A DNA stretch of 64,000 nucleotides. Origin: CAVZYN01 sp963779515 (GTDB lineage Bacteria; Pseudomonadota; Alphaproteobacteria; Rhizobiales; Hyphomicrobiaceae). How positions within the stretch are numbered: position 1 is the stretch's first letter; each line of letters opens with the position of its first letter. The position numbers and the translations under genes are program-made. Location of the stretch: NCBI GenBank assembly GCA_963779515.1, contig CAVZYN010000001.1, positions 248,001-312,000 on the forward strand, written 5' to 3'. A model generated the notes under the pieces. It saw only the letters and a list, made by a program, of their open reading frames with translations. It was not told the DNA's origin and made no database searches. Positions 1 through 9,894 of the stretch are shown here, in pieces.

Positions 1-196
1 ACCGACCGCAGGTGCTGCTTCGTCATGGGCCAATAGTGCGCAACGCTGTTGACCCTTGCAGAGGACACCTCGGCCCCCATGTCAGCGGTTGTTTGGTTAG
101 ATCGGGGACGTCCAAGGGGAGTGGTAGGCGCCCGAACCGCCCGCGATTTCGGTTGGGCCGGATGTAATCCGAGTTCGGCATCCCCATATTGATTGG

Positions 197-448
197 ATGG
201 AACAGTTTGATTTCAACCTCCCGGCCGAAGTGTTCTCCGGCGCCAGTAGCCGGAACAAGCGTCTAGCAATGGTGTATCGCCGGTTTACCACCGGTGCAGA
301 AGCACTTCGGTTCGCCATCGAAGGGCAAGCTGCGGAACGGCTGCGCGCCACGATCATCGAGGCTGACGACATTCGGATCGACGCGGACGAGATCAGCCGC
401 CTCTACGCGAGCGACGACTATCCGTTAGAAAGACGAAAAGCGAACTGA
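197..448 (+). CDS. Conserved hypothetical protein, 83 aa
   Basis: Small acidic-to-neutral protein of 83 residues with no signal peptide or membrane segment. It contains a central stretch (YRRFTTGAEALRFAIE, about residues 27-42) and ends in an arginine-rich tail after SDDYPLERR. The composition and motif resemble a small uncharacterised family that I associate with rhizobial genomes, but I know of no function. An opposite-strand frame (97-372) is arginine/serine-rich and looks like a shadow, so the plus frame was chosen. It sits alone, upstream of another small hypothetical gene. Confidence 0.6.
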   Translation: MEQFDFNLPAEVFSGASSRNKRLAMVYRRFTTGAEALRFAIEGQAAERLRATIIEADDIRIDADEISRLYASDDYPLERRKAN

Positions 449-542
449 GGCTGGATGTCCTTCTGTTCGCCCGCGTCACCACGGGAATGACGCGGGGCAT
501 TGCGTGTGCCGATACCTGACCCGACGATCGAGGACGGAGACC

Positions 543-824
543 ATGAGTGAGCGAACCACGACGGCCAAGGTGACGTTCCACGCGTCTGCAGAGATTGATG
601 GCCTGACTGAGCCCCTTCCTGCAGGAGATTACGTCGTAGAGACGGACGAGGAACTGATCCCCGGTCTGTCATTCCTCGCCTACCGACGTCTGCGGACCAG
701 CATCATCGTGCCGGCTCGGATCGGTGGTTCGGCGGCACGTCAGATGATCGAGATCGATCCGGAGAGCCTTGCTGCCGCGCTGGCGCGTGACATCGCAACC
801 CGTGTGCGCACTGGCCCCTCATGA
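543..824 (+). CDS. Conserved hypothetical protein, 93 aa
   Basis: Soluble 93-residue protein starting MSERTTTAKVTFH. The ATG at 543 is preferred over upstream in-frame codons because protein-like sequence begins there. The sequence reads as a small beta-rich fold (AKVTFHASAEIDG, then LPAGDYVVETDEELIPG) ending in an alanine-rich helix. No catalytic motif is visible and no function is proposed. It probably belongs with the neighbouring small conserved genes and the Crp/Fnr regulator at 1214, a type of small-gene neighbourhood seen in Bradyrhizobium-like genomes (knowledge-based impression). Confidence 0.6.
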   Translation: MSERTTTAKVTFHASAEIDGLTEPLPAGDYVVETDEELIPGLSFLAYRRLRTSIIVPARIGGSAARQMIEIDPESLAAALARDIATRVRTGPS

Positions 825-853
825 CCGGCGTGTGCTGCTGAACGTCACGCAGG

Positions 854-1093
854 CTACGTCGCTGTTCGATCCGCCCGCAACTTCTCGATCAGTTTGGCCG
901 CGGCGCGATGCACGGCTGCGTCCTTCGCTGTGCCGGTCGCACCGCGATGCGTGGCTGCAGCATCTTCCAGGATACCTCGCAGATCGCTCTCGCGAAGGAC
1001 CTTCAGCTCGACCAAGGCGAGCAGCAGCGACTCGCAGATCGAGAGTGCCGCATGTCCTGCTGCGTCGGAGTTTTTGTCGGTCGATTTTGGCAT
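854..1093 (-). CDS. Conserved hypothetical protein, 79 aa
   Basis: 79-residue alpha-helical protein beginning MPKSTDKNSDAAGHAALSIC. The pattern (SICESLLLALVELKVL, then GILEDAAATHRG, then AAAKLIEKLRA) suggests a small helical bundle. No signal peptide or metal motif is seen. It is oriented against the genes on both sides, so it is probably monocistronic. Plus-strand frames over this stretch are arginine/serine/cysteine-rich and look non-coding. Function unknown. Confidence 0.6.
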   Translation of the reverse strand: MPKSTDKNSDAAGHAALSICESLLLALVELKVLRESDLRGILEDAAATHRGATGTAKDAAVHRAAAKLIEKLRADRTAT

Positions 1094-1213
1094 GGCGTGC
1101 TATCTACTTGTATCGGTGCGCTTTCGCTCCGCATTGATCGAAACTATGGGCCGGTTCGCCGGGCCGTGGGCCAATGCAAGATAGCTTTTCGCATGTTTCG
1201 GGCGGCATGATCA

Positions 1214-2002
1214 ATGCGAGATCGCGCTGCAATCCGTGAGTGCCAAGGTATGCCGCAAGCACCCAATCTGCTGGCAAAGAAACTCGGCACGTTCATGCAG
1301 CTGTCGCCAGCCGAGACAGACTGCCTAGCGGCGTTGCAGGCGAAGCCAGTGCGCATCAAAGCCGGAGGGGCACTGGTACGCGAAGGCGAGAGCGGGCACC
1401 TTGCCTACATCCTCCGAGCGGGCTGGGCGTGCAGCTTCAAGCTCTTGCCAGACGGGGGTCGGCAGATCATCACGTTTCCGCTGCCGGGTGACTGCGTCGG
1501 CTTGCGCAGTGTGTTGCTCCACACGTCAGATCATTCCTTCTCGGCGCTGACCGATGTGACCGTCTGCAGTGTCGACAGCGCGCGCATGATGCAGATATTC
1601 GCTGAATTCCCACGCCTTGGCGCGGCAATTTTGTGGGCCGCCTCGCGAGACGAAGCGATGGTCGTCGAGCATCTCGTCAGTATCGGTCGCCGCACTGCAA
1701 TCGAGCGGACGGCCCACTTCTTCCTGGAGCTGGCCGAGCGGCTGCGGCTCGTCGGCTTGGCGACGGAACGGGACTTCACATGCCCACTCAACCAATATGT
1801 ACTCGCAGACGCGCTCGGTCTCAGCGCCATCCACGTCAACCGCGTACTGCGCCAGCTGCGCGAACAAAAACTACTCACGTACAAAGCGCATCGGGTGACA
1901 ATCTTGGACGCAAAGAAGCTCAAGGTACTGGCCGGTTTTCAAGAGCAGGAACCGACTGCTTCTTCGGGCAGTCCCGCAAAATCGAAGCCGAGGCTGCTCT
2001 AG
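1214..2002 (+). CDS. Crp/Fnr family transcriptional regulator
   Basis: 262-residue cytoplasmic regulator. Residues about 25-140 form the cyclic-nucleotide-binding-like beta barrel (GGALVREGESGHLAYILRAG, then FPLPGDCVGLRSVL). A dimerisation helix follows, and residues about 170-240 form the winged HTH, with the recognition region around LADALGLSAIHVNRVLRQL. The cysteine pattern does not match the four-cysteine iron-sulfur cluster of classical Fnr, so the sensed signal is unclear. It may start at 1214 or at the internal ATG at 1250 (MPQAPNLLAK); neither has a convincing ribosome site at ideal spacing. No adjacent co-oriented target gene is obvious. Confidence 0.85.
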   Translation: MRDRAAIRECQGMPQAPNLLAKKLGTFMQLSPAETDCLAALQAKPVRIKAGGALVREGESGHLAYILRAGWACSFKLLPDGGRQIITFPLPGDCVGLRSVLLHTSDHSFSALTDVTVCSVDSARMMQIFAEFPRLGAAILWAASRDEAMVVEHLVSIGRRTAIERTAHFFLELAERLRLVGLATERDFTCPLNQYVLADALGLSAIHVNRVLRQLREQKLLTYKAHRVTILDAKKLKVLAGFQEQEPTASSGSPAKSKPRLL

Positions 2003-2145
2003 ATCAGTATCCATATCGCTAAGCGGCCGTACAAGTGTGTGCGATCGATGACGACGCATTCCGACGACCAATGAGGCTGATCTCAATGGCGCGGCTGCAA
2101 GTTTGCGTCAGGCCTCTCGGCGATCAAACCAAAGGATATCTGTCC

Positions 2146-2500
2146 ATGAAAATGCCGGAAAACCTTATGCCGATGCTTCAAGGCGCGGCCGTCGGAGCCA
2201 TCGGCTGTCGCGTTGATCGGATTCACCTGGGGCGGCTGGGTGACTGGAGGATCGTCCGAGACGCTTGCGAAACAGAAGGCCTCGGCGGCCGTCGTGTCGG
2301 CGCTTGCGCCCATTTGCCACGACAATTTCCGCCGCAGCACTGATGCGCCGGCGCGGCTCATCGAGCTGAAAAAGGCGAGCACCTGGGAGCAGGGTAACTT
2401 CGTCGAAAAGGCCGGTTGGGCCAAGATGCCCGGCGCGACATCCACAGACTCGGCGATGGCGCGCGCCTGCGCTGAGCTGATCGTGGCGGACAAGTCATGA
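2146..2500 (+). pseudogene. Small membrane-anchored conserved hypothetical, frame broken near 2205
   Basis: The first frame starts at 2146 after an AAAGGA-type ribosome site and reads MKMPENLMPMLQGAAVGAI. The next frame continues the same protein as LIGFTWGGWVTGG and on to the stop at 2498-2500. The join needs a one-base insertion or two-base loss near 2200-2206. The repaired product is about 118 residues: one N-terminal transmembrane helix, then a soluble domain (VSALAPICHDNFRR, KKASTWEQGNFVEKAGW). It resembles an uncharacterised rhizobial family. Whether the break is real or a sequencing error is open. Confidence 0.55.
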
Positions 2501-2669
2501 CCCGATCCAAAGCAAGCGCGCTCCCAGCTACAGACGACTGGCGGACTGGTTCGTGCCGCCTCTCGTCGTTCCGTGCTGTCGTCTTCTCTCATGCTCAGTA
2601 TGGCGTCTTGAACTGAACACGCCCCAAATGATCACGGGCCCCAGCCTTCCACGCAAAGGGAGAACCGCC

Positions 2670-2817
2670 ATGGCCAAAGGCAACCAAAAGGGCAACCGCG
2701 AGGTTCGCAAACCGAAGGCGGAGAAGTCAAAGCCGCCGGCATCGCAAGCGTCACCCGTTCGCGGTGCGTGCGGGGTTGACGCCGGCACCGAAGACCGGCG
2801 GCAAGAAGGCGCGCTAA
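2670..2817 (+). pseudogene. Small basic conserved protein (MAKGNQ type), frame broken near 2752
   Basis: Short lysine-rich protein starting MAKGNQKGNREVRKPKAEK at 2670. In the original frame it runs to 2834, but the neighbouring frame from about 2755 reads PFAVRAGLTPAPKTGGKKAR and stops at 2815-2817. That matches the basic, lysine-ending tail expected for this family much better. One extra base near 2752 explains the switch. The repaired product is about 48 residues, probably disordered and cationic. Function unknown. It lies in the same stretch as several other frame breaks. Confidence 0.5.
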
Positions 2818-2918
2818 TGCGCCACGTCGCTTGAAGCGGAGGTGCCCTCAGACGCGCATCGATCGCAGCAACTGGGGGGCGATGGGGCGGTGCAATTGAT
2901 CGAACCAATGGAGCCCTC

Positions 2919-3845
2919 GTGGCAATCGAAGCGGCAATCGTCCGGCCAGTCGAAAAGCCATGGGGCGTGTCGGACCTCCGTCAATGGGGAACAGGTGCAC
3001 GCACCGGTCCGTTGATTGGTGAACTCCACTTCGAGCCCCACTCCAACAGCATCGAGACGGCAGCTCTCCTGCTCAAGGTGCTGCTCACGAGCAAGGACTT
3101 GTCTGTTCAAGTCCACCCGGATGACGCCTACGCTCAGACCATCGGATTGCCCTGCGGCAAGACGGAGGCGTGGTACATCCTGAGCGCGGATGCGAATGCA
3201 AAAGTCGCCGTCGGCTTGAAAGCACGGCTCACGCAAGCCGAACTTCGGATTGCCATCGAAGACGGATCGATCGCCGAGCTGCTCGCGTGGCGAATCTGTT
3301 GCGCATGACGATGTGATCCTCGTTCCGGCGGGCACGATCCATGCGATTGGCGCCGGGATCGTGCTGGTCGAGATCCAACAGAACAGCGACACCACGTTTC
3401 GGATTCTCGATCCGGAACATGGGCGAACCTTACACATTGACCACGCCGTCGCCGCCGCACGTGCGGAGCCGGCCGATTTTCAATTGCGCCCAGAAAGAAT
3501 TTCCGCCGAGCGGTCGTTGCTGGTTTCGACGATGCACTTTGTTCTCGAGCGCATCGAACTGCCGCCGAACTCAGCGTGGTGCGTCCACGCCGATCAGGAG
3601 ACATGGTTGTATTGCTTGTCAGGATCGGCAATTGCGGGACGTGCACGATCTCGCCGCAGGATTTGTTGTTGTTTCCGAGGCAGCCGAGGTCGAGATGCGC
3701 GTTGGTTCGCAACGGCGTGGCGTGCCTTGTCGCCTATCCGGGTCGTCAAGGCCCGTCTGCATTCCTGCTGTCCCGCCAACGGTGCGAGGCCGACCACGCA
3801 GGGGTCGCGCACAGCGTTCGTCACTCGGACGCGCGAAAGGATTGA
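2919..3845 (+). pseudogene. manA: Class I mannose-6-phosphate isomerase, three frame breaks
   Basis: Type I phosphomannose isomerase, a zinc enzyme that interconverts mannose-6-phosphate and fructose-6-phosphate. Zinc-ligand motifs are visible: VQVHPDD (Gln and His), GKTEAWYI (Glu) and, after the first frame change, GTIHAIG (His). The protein starts at 2919 (MAIEAAIVRPVEKPWG), shifts frame near 3287, again near 3640, and again near 3715 before a stop at 3843-3845. The repaired length of about 308 residues is normal for short bacterial class I enzymes. It ends six bases before the glycosyltransferase start, consistent with an operon. Three separate breaks in under 1 kb make it non-functional as written. 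Confidence 0.75.
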
Positions 3846-3850
3846 TATCA

Positions 3851-6162
3851 ATGAGCCGTCTGGACCGCGTTGCCCTGATCGGCAATCACTTGCCACGCCG
3901 CTGCGGCATCGCAACCTTCACGCACGACCTGCACAACGCGATTGCTGCGACGTCACCGCATCTGAACGCGTCGGTCGTCGCAATGAACGATGCTGGCAAG
4001 TCGTATGACTACCCGCCGGCTGTGGCTCTGACCGTGCGCGATGAGGTCATCAGCGACTATCACCGCGCGGCTGCGTTCCTAAACACATCACGCACTCAGG
4101 TCGTCTCGCTGCAGCACGAATTCGGCATCTTCGGCGGCGACGCTGGCGGCCACATCGTCGAACTGATCTCGCGCCTCGAAATGCCCGTGGTGACTACGCT
4201 GCACACTGTGTTGCCAGCACCATCGGCAGCACAGGCGCGCGTCATGCGCCGCATCACATCGATTTCAGCGCGGCTGGTCGTGATGTCGGAGAAAGGGCGT
4301 GCACTTCTACAAGGCACTTACGGCGTTCCGTCGGACAAGATCGATGTCATCGCCCACGGCATCCCGGAATATCCTTTTGTCGAGCCGATGCAGCGCGAAG
4401 GCAAAGTTGGGTTTCAGCGGTCGCGCCGTCATTTTGACGTTCGGCTTGTTATCACCGAGCAAAGGGCTCGAAGCCGTCATCGACGCTATGCCGGAGATCA
4501 TCGCTGCTTGTCCTAACGCCGTCTATGTCGTGCTCGGCGCGACGCACCCCAATCTGGTGCGCGACCAGGGTGAAGCCTATCGCGAGGGCTTAGCCGCACG
4601 CGTTACGGCGCTCGGCATGGACGAGCACGTAGTGTTTCTCGACCAGTTCGTCGACCAACCCACGCTGCTCGACTTCATCTCAATGTGCGACGTGTACGTG
4701 ACGCCATACCTGAACGAAGCGCAGATGACGTCGGGGACACTCGCCTACAGCTTCGGCCTCGGAAAAGCCGTCGTCTCGACGCCCTATTGGCATGCGCGCG
4801 AGTTGCTTGCCGGTGGCCTCGGCATTCTGGTGCCGTTTGGAGATTCAGCTGCAATCGGCCGCGAGGTTGCAGGCTTGCTCCGCAACGATGTGCGCCGCCA
4901 CGCCATGCGGAAGCGGGCCTATGCCGCCAGCCGAGCCATGACGTGGCCGCAAGTGGCAAAGCGATACGTTGCGACGTTCGAGTCCGCCATCGAGCAGCGC
5001 CGCACCGTGCTGTCCGTGGCGCGCAGCGCGCAACGAACTCGCCCGTCACTCAGTCTTTGCTCCATTTGGCCCTGCCCGAATTCAGATCGGAGCATCTGCT
5101 GTCCATGTGCGACAGCACGGGCTTGATCCAACACGCCGTGCACAACATTCCGGATCGCAGTCACGGTTATTGCGTGGACGACAATGCACGCGCGCTTCTG
5201 CTGTCGGCTGTCCTCGCCGAAGCCGATGCACCTGGGATCCCCGAGATCGTCACGAACCGGTTCGCCGCGTTCGTTCAACACGCCTGGAATCCGCGACAAT
5301 CGCGCGGTTCCGGAACTTCATGAGCTATGATCGACGTTGGCTGGAAGACGTCGGCTCCGACGACAGTCACGCGCCGAACGCTGTGGGCCCTCGCGGCCTG
5401 TGCCGCGTCTGGTTCCGACGATGCGCGGCAACGCTGGGCTGATGCGTTGTTCGGTGCGGCGCTAGCATCTGCCGAAGCGCTGACGTCGCCTCGATCTTGG
5501 GCTTTCACGCTGCTGGCACTCGATGCCCACTGTCGGCGCGTTCCCGACGATGATGTCGCGCGGATCGATTGCGCCGTGTGCTCGCGGACCGGCTGATGGC
5601 GCTGTTGGCGGCCAACACGCGCAAGGATTGGGTCTGGTTCGAACCGGTCCTCGCCTATGACAATGCGCGTTTGCCTGAGGCACTCATCCGCACGGGTGCG
5701 GCAACACACACGTCGGCCTACACAGCCGCGGGACTTCAATCGCTGCGTTGGCTGATGGATCTGCAGGTGGCGCCAGCCGCACATTTCCGCCCTGTCGGGT
5801 CGCACAGTTTCGGCAAGGCGCACATGGCGCCCGAGCCTTTCGATCAACAGCCCGTGGAAGCGGCCGCTGCCGTTTCGGCGTGCCTTGCCGCAGCAGCAGT
5901 CAACATGGATACGGATTGGACGGCGTCTGCAATTGGGGCGTTCAACTGGTTCCTCGGCGACAACGACCTCAAGACGCCCCTGGTCGATCAGCGGACAGGC
6001 GGCTGCATGGATGGGCTGCACGCGGATCGCCCCAACAGAAACATGGGTGCTGAGTCCGTACTCTCCTACCTGCTGAGCCTCGCCGAGCTTCGTGCATCTC
6101 GACGGGCGAGCACGACGCCCGAAGATGCGCGAGCGCCATTCGCGCTGGCTTTGCGGGCCTGA
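3851..6162 (+). pseudogene. GT4 glycosyltransferase with C-terminal helical domain, five frame breaks
   Basis: The start at 3851 follows an AAAGGA ribosome site. The N-terminal half (about 400 residues when repaired) is a GT-B glycosyltransferase: NHLPRRCGIATFTHDL at the start, LQHEFGIFGGDAG in the first Rossmann domain, and ILTFGLLSPSKGLEAVIDA and AYSFGLGKAVVSTPYWHA in the donor-binding domain. The second half (about 350 residues) has HGYCVDDNARALLLSAVLAE, FRNFMSYDRRWLEDVGSDD and repeated helical pairs, resembling an alpha/alpha-barrel glycosidase-like fold. Frames change near 4400, 5030, 5305, 5375 and 5565. Repaired length is about 770 residues. It lies between manA and a GH130 gene, which suggests mannose-based glycan synthesis or turnover. 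Confidence 0.7.
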
Positions 6163-6201
6163 AGGGCCGCCGTAAATCTCATCGCTGCCAAGGGGCTTTC
6201 A

Positions 6202-7500
6202 GTGTCGCAACCGACCTTCCTCAATCGTCAGGCCCTCTATCTCCGGCCAGATCCGACCCGCGTCGTCGTGCGCCCGTTCAAGCCAGCCACGGAGCCGCGT
6301 GACTTCAATGCCACGGACAAGACCCGCGCCAATCACATCGTCGAGCGCGTCCTGGCCATGACGCACGACGCGGCTACCAAACAACTGGCCGATGTGCTCG
6401 AGAACTTCGACGGGCGACATCGCAATCTGCTCGACGTCTTCGAGGCGCGTGCGACGGAAATGGAGGACGCCTTCGAGCCGCATGCCGTGTTTTCGAAAGC
6501 GCAGCGTCATCTCATCGGCGCTTACTTCCTGCACGAATATTCGTTCGAAGCATCGGCCCTGTTCAATCCGAGCATCGTCCATCATCCCGATCAGACCGGC
6601 GCGCCGCGCGGCGGCTTCCGTTTCATCCTGAGCCTCAGAGCCGTCGGCGAAGGGCACATCTCATCGCTGACGTTTCGGTCCGGCAGCATTGATGTCGACG
6701 GCAACGTGACGGTCGACCCGACGGCGCGACTGGCGTCCGTCGCCACGGTTACCAACCGCACGGCGCGACCTGACGGCGACGATGTCGAAGTGATTTTCAA
6801 ACACGCCGACGATTTGAGTGAACGGGTGCTGTTCCCTGTGACCGAGTCGCAGTCCAACGGCATCGAGGACGCCCGCTTCGTCGCGTTCGAAGATGATGGG
6901 CGGCGGACATACTATGCAACGTACACCGCTTACAGTGGACGCGCGATCCGCTCGGAACTGATCGAGACGACAGATTTTCGGACGTTTCGCATGACGCCGC
7001 TGCGCGGTTCGGCGGCGCGTAATAAGGGCATGAGCCTGTTCCCACGCAAGATCAACGGCCGCTACGCCATGATCGGGCGGCAGGACAACGAGAACCTTTA
7101 TCTGATCTATTCAGACGACCTCTACACCTGGGACGGCGGCACGGCGATCTTGAAGCCGGAGTTTCCGTGGGAGTTCGTGCAGATCGGAAACTGCGGCTCA
7201 CCGATTGAACTCGAGGAGGGGTGGCTGCTCCTGACGCATGGCGTCGGCGCCGTTCGAAAGTACGCCATCGGTGCAGCACTGCTCGACAAGACCAATCCCG
7301 CCAAAGTGCTCGCGCGCTCGCATGAGCCGCTGGTGCGGCCGGATCCGAGTGAGCGCGCCGGCTATGTGCCGAACGTCGTCTACACCTGCGGCGCCATGCG
7401 CCACGGCGAGCGCATCATTTTGCCCTACGCCATCTCCGACACGTTCTCGAACTTCGCCACGATCAAGATCCCGCGGCTGATCGAAGCGATGTCTAGTTGA
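6202..7500 (+). CDS. Glycoside hydrolase family 130 protein (mannoside phosphorylase-like)
   Basis: 432-residue intact protein with a GTG start at 6202 preceded by AAGGGG. GH130 enzymes are five-bladed beta-propellers that mostly phosphorolyse beta-mannosides, releasing mannose-1-phosphate; some members hydrolyse them. Visible propeller motifs include FNPSIVHHPDQTG (about residue 120), SNGIEDARFVAFEDDG (about 220, containing the conserved Asp region), NKGMSLFPRKINGRYAMIGR and IGNCGSPIELEEGWLLLTHG. An N-terminal extension of about 110 residues is present. No signal peptide, so cytoplasmic. Phosphate-binding residues were not individually verified, so phosphorylase versus hydrolase is undecided. 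It is the only unbroken gene of the three-gene cluster. Confidence 0.85.
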   Translation: MSQPTFLNRQALYLRPDPTRVVVRPFKPATEPRDFNATDKTRANHIVERVLAMTHDAATKQLADVLENFDGRHRNLLDVFEARATEMEDAFEPHAVFSKAQRHLIGAYFLHEYSFEASALFNPSIVHHPDQTGAPRGGFRFILSLRAVGEGHISSLTFRSGSIDVDGNVTVDPTARLASVATVTNRTARPDGDDVEVIFKHADDLSERVLFPVTESQSNGIEDARFVAFEDDGRRTYYATYTAYSGRAIRSELIETTDFRTFRMTPLRGSAARNKGMSLFPRKINGRYAMIGRQDNENLYLIYSDDLYTWDGGTAILKPEFPWEFVQIGNCGSPIELEEGWLLLTHGVGAVRKYAIGAALLDKTNPAKVLARSHEPLVRPDPSERAGYVPNVVYTCGAMRHGERIILPYAISDTFSNFATIKIPRLIEAMSS

Positions 7501-7923
7501 TGGATAGCGCTGCGCAAGATGTTCCCAACAGCCTGCCATTCAGTGACGCGCCTACAGTGCCTGCTTTCTCGAGGACCGGAAGTCGCGGTCCGTCCGGTTG
7601 GATTGGCCGCAACGGGTCAATCGCGTCACGCACCAATGAGTTGAACTTCGCAGTGCAGAGATAACGGAAGTCGGCGCCCGATCTCCAACTGTCTAACGAG
7701 CATCGGAACGGCACGGCCGCTCAACACTCAGCTCCGGACAGTCAGATCGGCCCAATCAGGTGAGATTGCGTCGATCGTCGTGGTGATAAGAGACCGACGG
7801 TCCGTGCCTCGACGTGGAGGGCCAAAAGCGGAAGAGATACGAGGGCTTCGCGCGTGGACCACTACAATCCAGCATGCAATAATTATTGCAAACCAGGATC
7901 TGCTCAAATTGATTGAGTGCAGC
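7501..7923. other. Intergenic stretch with one direct-repeat copy
   Basis: No convincing gene. The stretch contains the left copy of a 54-bp repeat (7607-7660) whose partner lies at 8454-8507, and an AT-richer segment just before the GNAT start that may hold its promoter. Short frames on both strands are low-complexity arginine/serine sequence. Confidence 0.4.
7607..7660 (+). repeat. 54-bp direct repeat, left copy
   Basis: Matches 8454-8507 at 50 of 54 positions by eye, with a perfect 33-bp core at the right end of each copy. The two copies are in the same orientation and flank the GNAT gene. Confidence 0.85.
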
Positions 7924-8452
7924 ATGATCAAGACGCCGCGACTTCTTCTGAAAAGGTGGGAAGATCATCACCGTGAAGCGTTCGCATTGATGCATGCCGA
8001 TCCAGAAGTGATGGCTGATCTCGGCGGTCCCATCAATCAATCAGAGAGTAACCGGAAGTTTGAGCGATACTGTGCGGCACAGCGTGAGCAAGGCGTCTCT
8101 CGTTGGGCTGTCGAGAACTCCAAATGGCGCATTTGTTGGCTATGCGGGCGTAATGCCCAGACTGGCAACAGACCATCCGCTGGGCGCGCATTTCGAAGTA
8201 GGCTGGCGGTTCGTTCGCGCGGCGTGGGGATATGGATACGCCACGGAAAGCGCCAAGGCAGCTCTCCACAATGCAATTCTTGATGTAGGACTGAGTGAAA
8301 TCTTTTCGTACACAAGTCCTGACAACGTTCGGTCGCAGGCCGTCATGGCGAGACTGAACTTGATCCGCAATCAGTCGCGTGACTTCACGATACGCAATTC
8401 CAATGGCGAGGCGTGGCGGGGATTAGTCTGGTGTGTGCCCCTCGTGATTTAG
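7924..8452 (+). pseudogene. GNAT N-acetyltransferase (RimJ/RimL-like), frame broken near 8120
   Basis: Starts MIKTPRLLLKRWEDHHREAF at 7924, typical of the RimJ/RimL branch of GNAT acetyltransferases, which acetylate amino groups using acetyl-CoA. After a one-base shift near 8120 the protein continues NGAFVGYAGVM, then GWRFVRAAWGYGYATESAKA (the acetyl-CoA loop, written here as RAAWGYGYATE) and SYTSPDNVRSQAVMARLN. That is a complete domain ending at 8452. Repaired length is about 175 residues. The gene is flanked by 54-bp direct repeats and is not co-oriented with an operon, so it may be a mobile or laterally acquired cassette. Substrate unknown. Confidence 0.7.
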
Positions 8453-8453
8453 A

Positions 8454-8507
8454 CCGCAGCGGGTCAAATGCGTTACGCACCAATGAGTTGAACTTCGCAG
8501 TGCAGAG
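8454..8507 (+). repeat. 54-bp direct repeat, right copy
   Basis: Second copy of the repeat at 7607-7660. It begins two bases after the GNAT stop codon. The differences are four substitutions in the left 21 bases. Confidence 0.85.
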
Positions 8508-8783
8508 TTTGCAGACATCGGGGCGAGGACAATATTGTGCGCTGACCCATGCGATTCTGCGACGGCAATACCTCGGTGAGCGGAGACGGCGTCGCTGATG
8601 ACGGGGGGCGCACATGCCGTCCAATCAGTCCCGCAACTTCCTTTTTTTTGGGCGCCGATACGCTTCGTCGTTGAGAAGAGCTGCTAGGGCGAGGGCTGGA
8701 TAATGAGTGAAACCGAGGGGGCACCGCCGCCGGAGAGCGATCGCGGCGCAGGCGCCCGGATCGACCGGCCTGTTCAAAGCACT

Positions 8784-9879
8784 TCAAGACTGGCTGCTTC
8801 TCCAGCGCACGAGGTTGTCTCTGACGAAGGCGTCGTCGGTGAGTTCGGGATAGAGGCGGTAGAGTTGTTCGATGCGGCCGGCTTGACCGGGGCTCAGCGT
8901 CTCGTTTGGGTCCAAACAATGGATCGTACGCACGAGGCCCTGACGTTTGAGGATCTCGTGGCAGCCCGCAATGCAACCGGCGAAATCGTGGTCGACATCG
9001 AAGAGAGCGGCATTGCAATCGGTGACGAAAGAGTCGAGGGCAAGCAGATCACGCGGAATGGGCGCATGCTCGTCGAGGGCATGAATGCGAGCCAACAGTT
9101 CCACGGCACTCCTCACCCAGACGCTCCAGTGTCCCAGGAGGCCGCCTCTGAACCGCAGCGTCACGTCGCGTGTCCCGGTCCGGATCGCAAACGGTTGCGT
9201 CAGGTCGGCGACGATATGGTCATCATTGCCGGTGTAGAGCGTGACGCGGTCCTCCGCGCGGGCTGCGCAAAGCCCGTGCAGTACGTCGAGGGTGCGGTAG
9301 CGGTTGAACGGCGCCACCTTGATCGCGACGACGTTTTCGATACCGCAGAAGCGGGCCCAGAAGTCTGCGCGACAGCGGGATGCCGCCGACGGCGGGTTGG
9401 AGATAAAATCCGATCACCGGCATTTCGCGCGCGACGGTCTGGCAGTGTGCGATCAACTCGTCCTCGCTTGCGCCTTTCAACGCCGCAAGGCTGAGCAGAA
9501 CAGCATGATAGCCAAGCCCGCGTGCAAGCCGCGCTTCATCGACGGCTTGCGCGGTCTTGCCGACGGCGCCCGCGATCAGCACCATCGGACGCGTTGTCCA
9601 GTCCTGCGCGGTCGTGACCGCAAGTTCGAGAACCGGGCGGTAGAGACCGGCATCGCGGATCTGGAATTGCGTTGTGTGCACACCGACCGCAAGACCACCG
9701 GCGCCCGCATCGATATAATAGCGCGAGAGCGCGCGCTGCGAGACCGTGTCGAGCACACGGTTTTCATCGAGCGCAAGAGGATGTGCCGGGATCACTGCCC
9801 CACGGCGCAAGACATCGAGCACCGGCCGCGGCCAGTCGATCCACTTGAGGCCTTCAGACGTCGCCATTGCCGTCCCCAT
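8784..9879 (-). pseudogene. Dihydrodipicolinate synthase family aldolase, frame broken near 9358
   Basis: TIM-barrel class I aldolase of the DapA/N-acetylneuraminate lyase superfamily, about 364 residues when repaired. The N-terminal part (9879 leftwards) reads RRGAVIPAHPLALDENR and GAGGLAVGVHTTQF, with a barrel strand RPMVLIAGAVG. After a shift near 9358 the second frame gives FCGIENVVAIKVAPFNRYRT, whose lysine in VVAIKVAPF fits the Schiff-base position. The tail ends DDAFVRDNLVRWRSSQS. It is longer than true DapA and lies at the 3' end of a putative sugar-acid operon, so a 2-keto-sugar-acid or related substrate is more likely than lysine biosynthesis (inference). Confidence 0.7.
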
Positions 9880-9894
9880 CAGTATCGATCGCCA

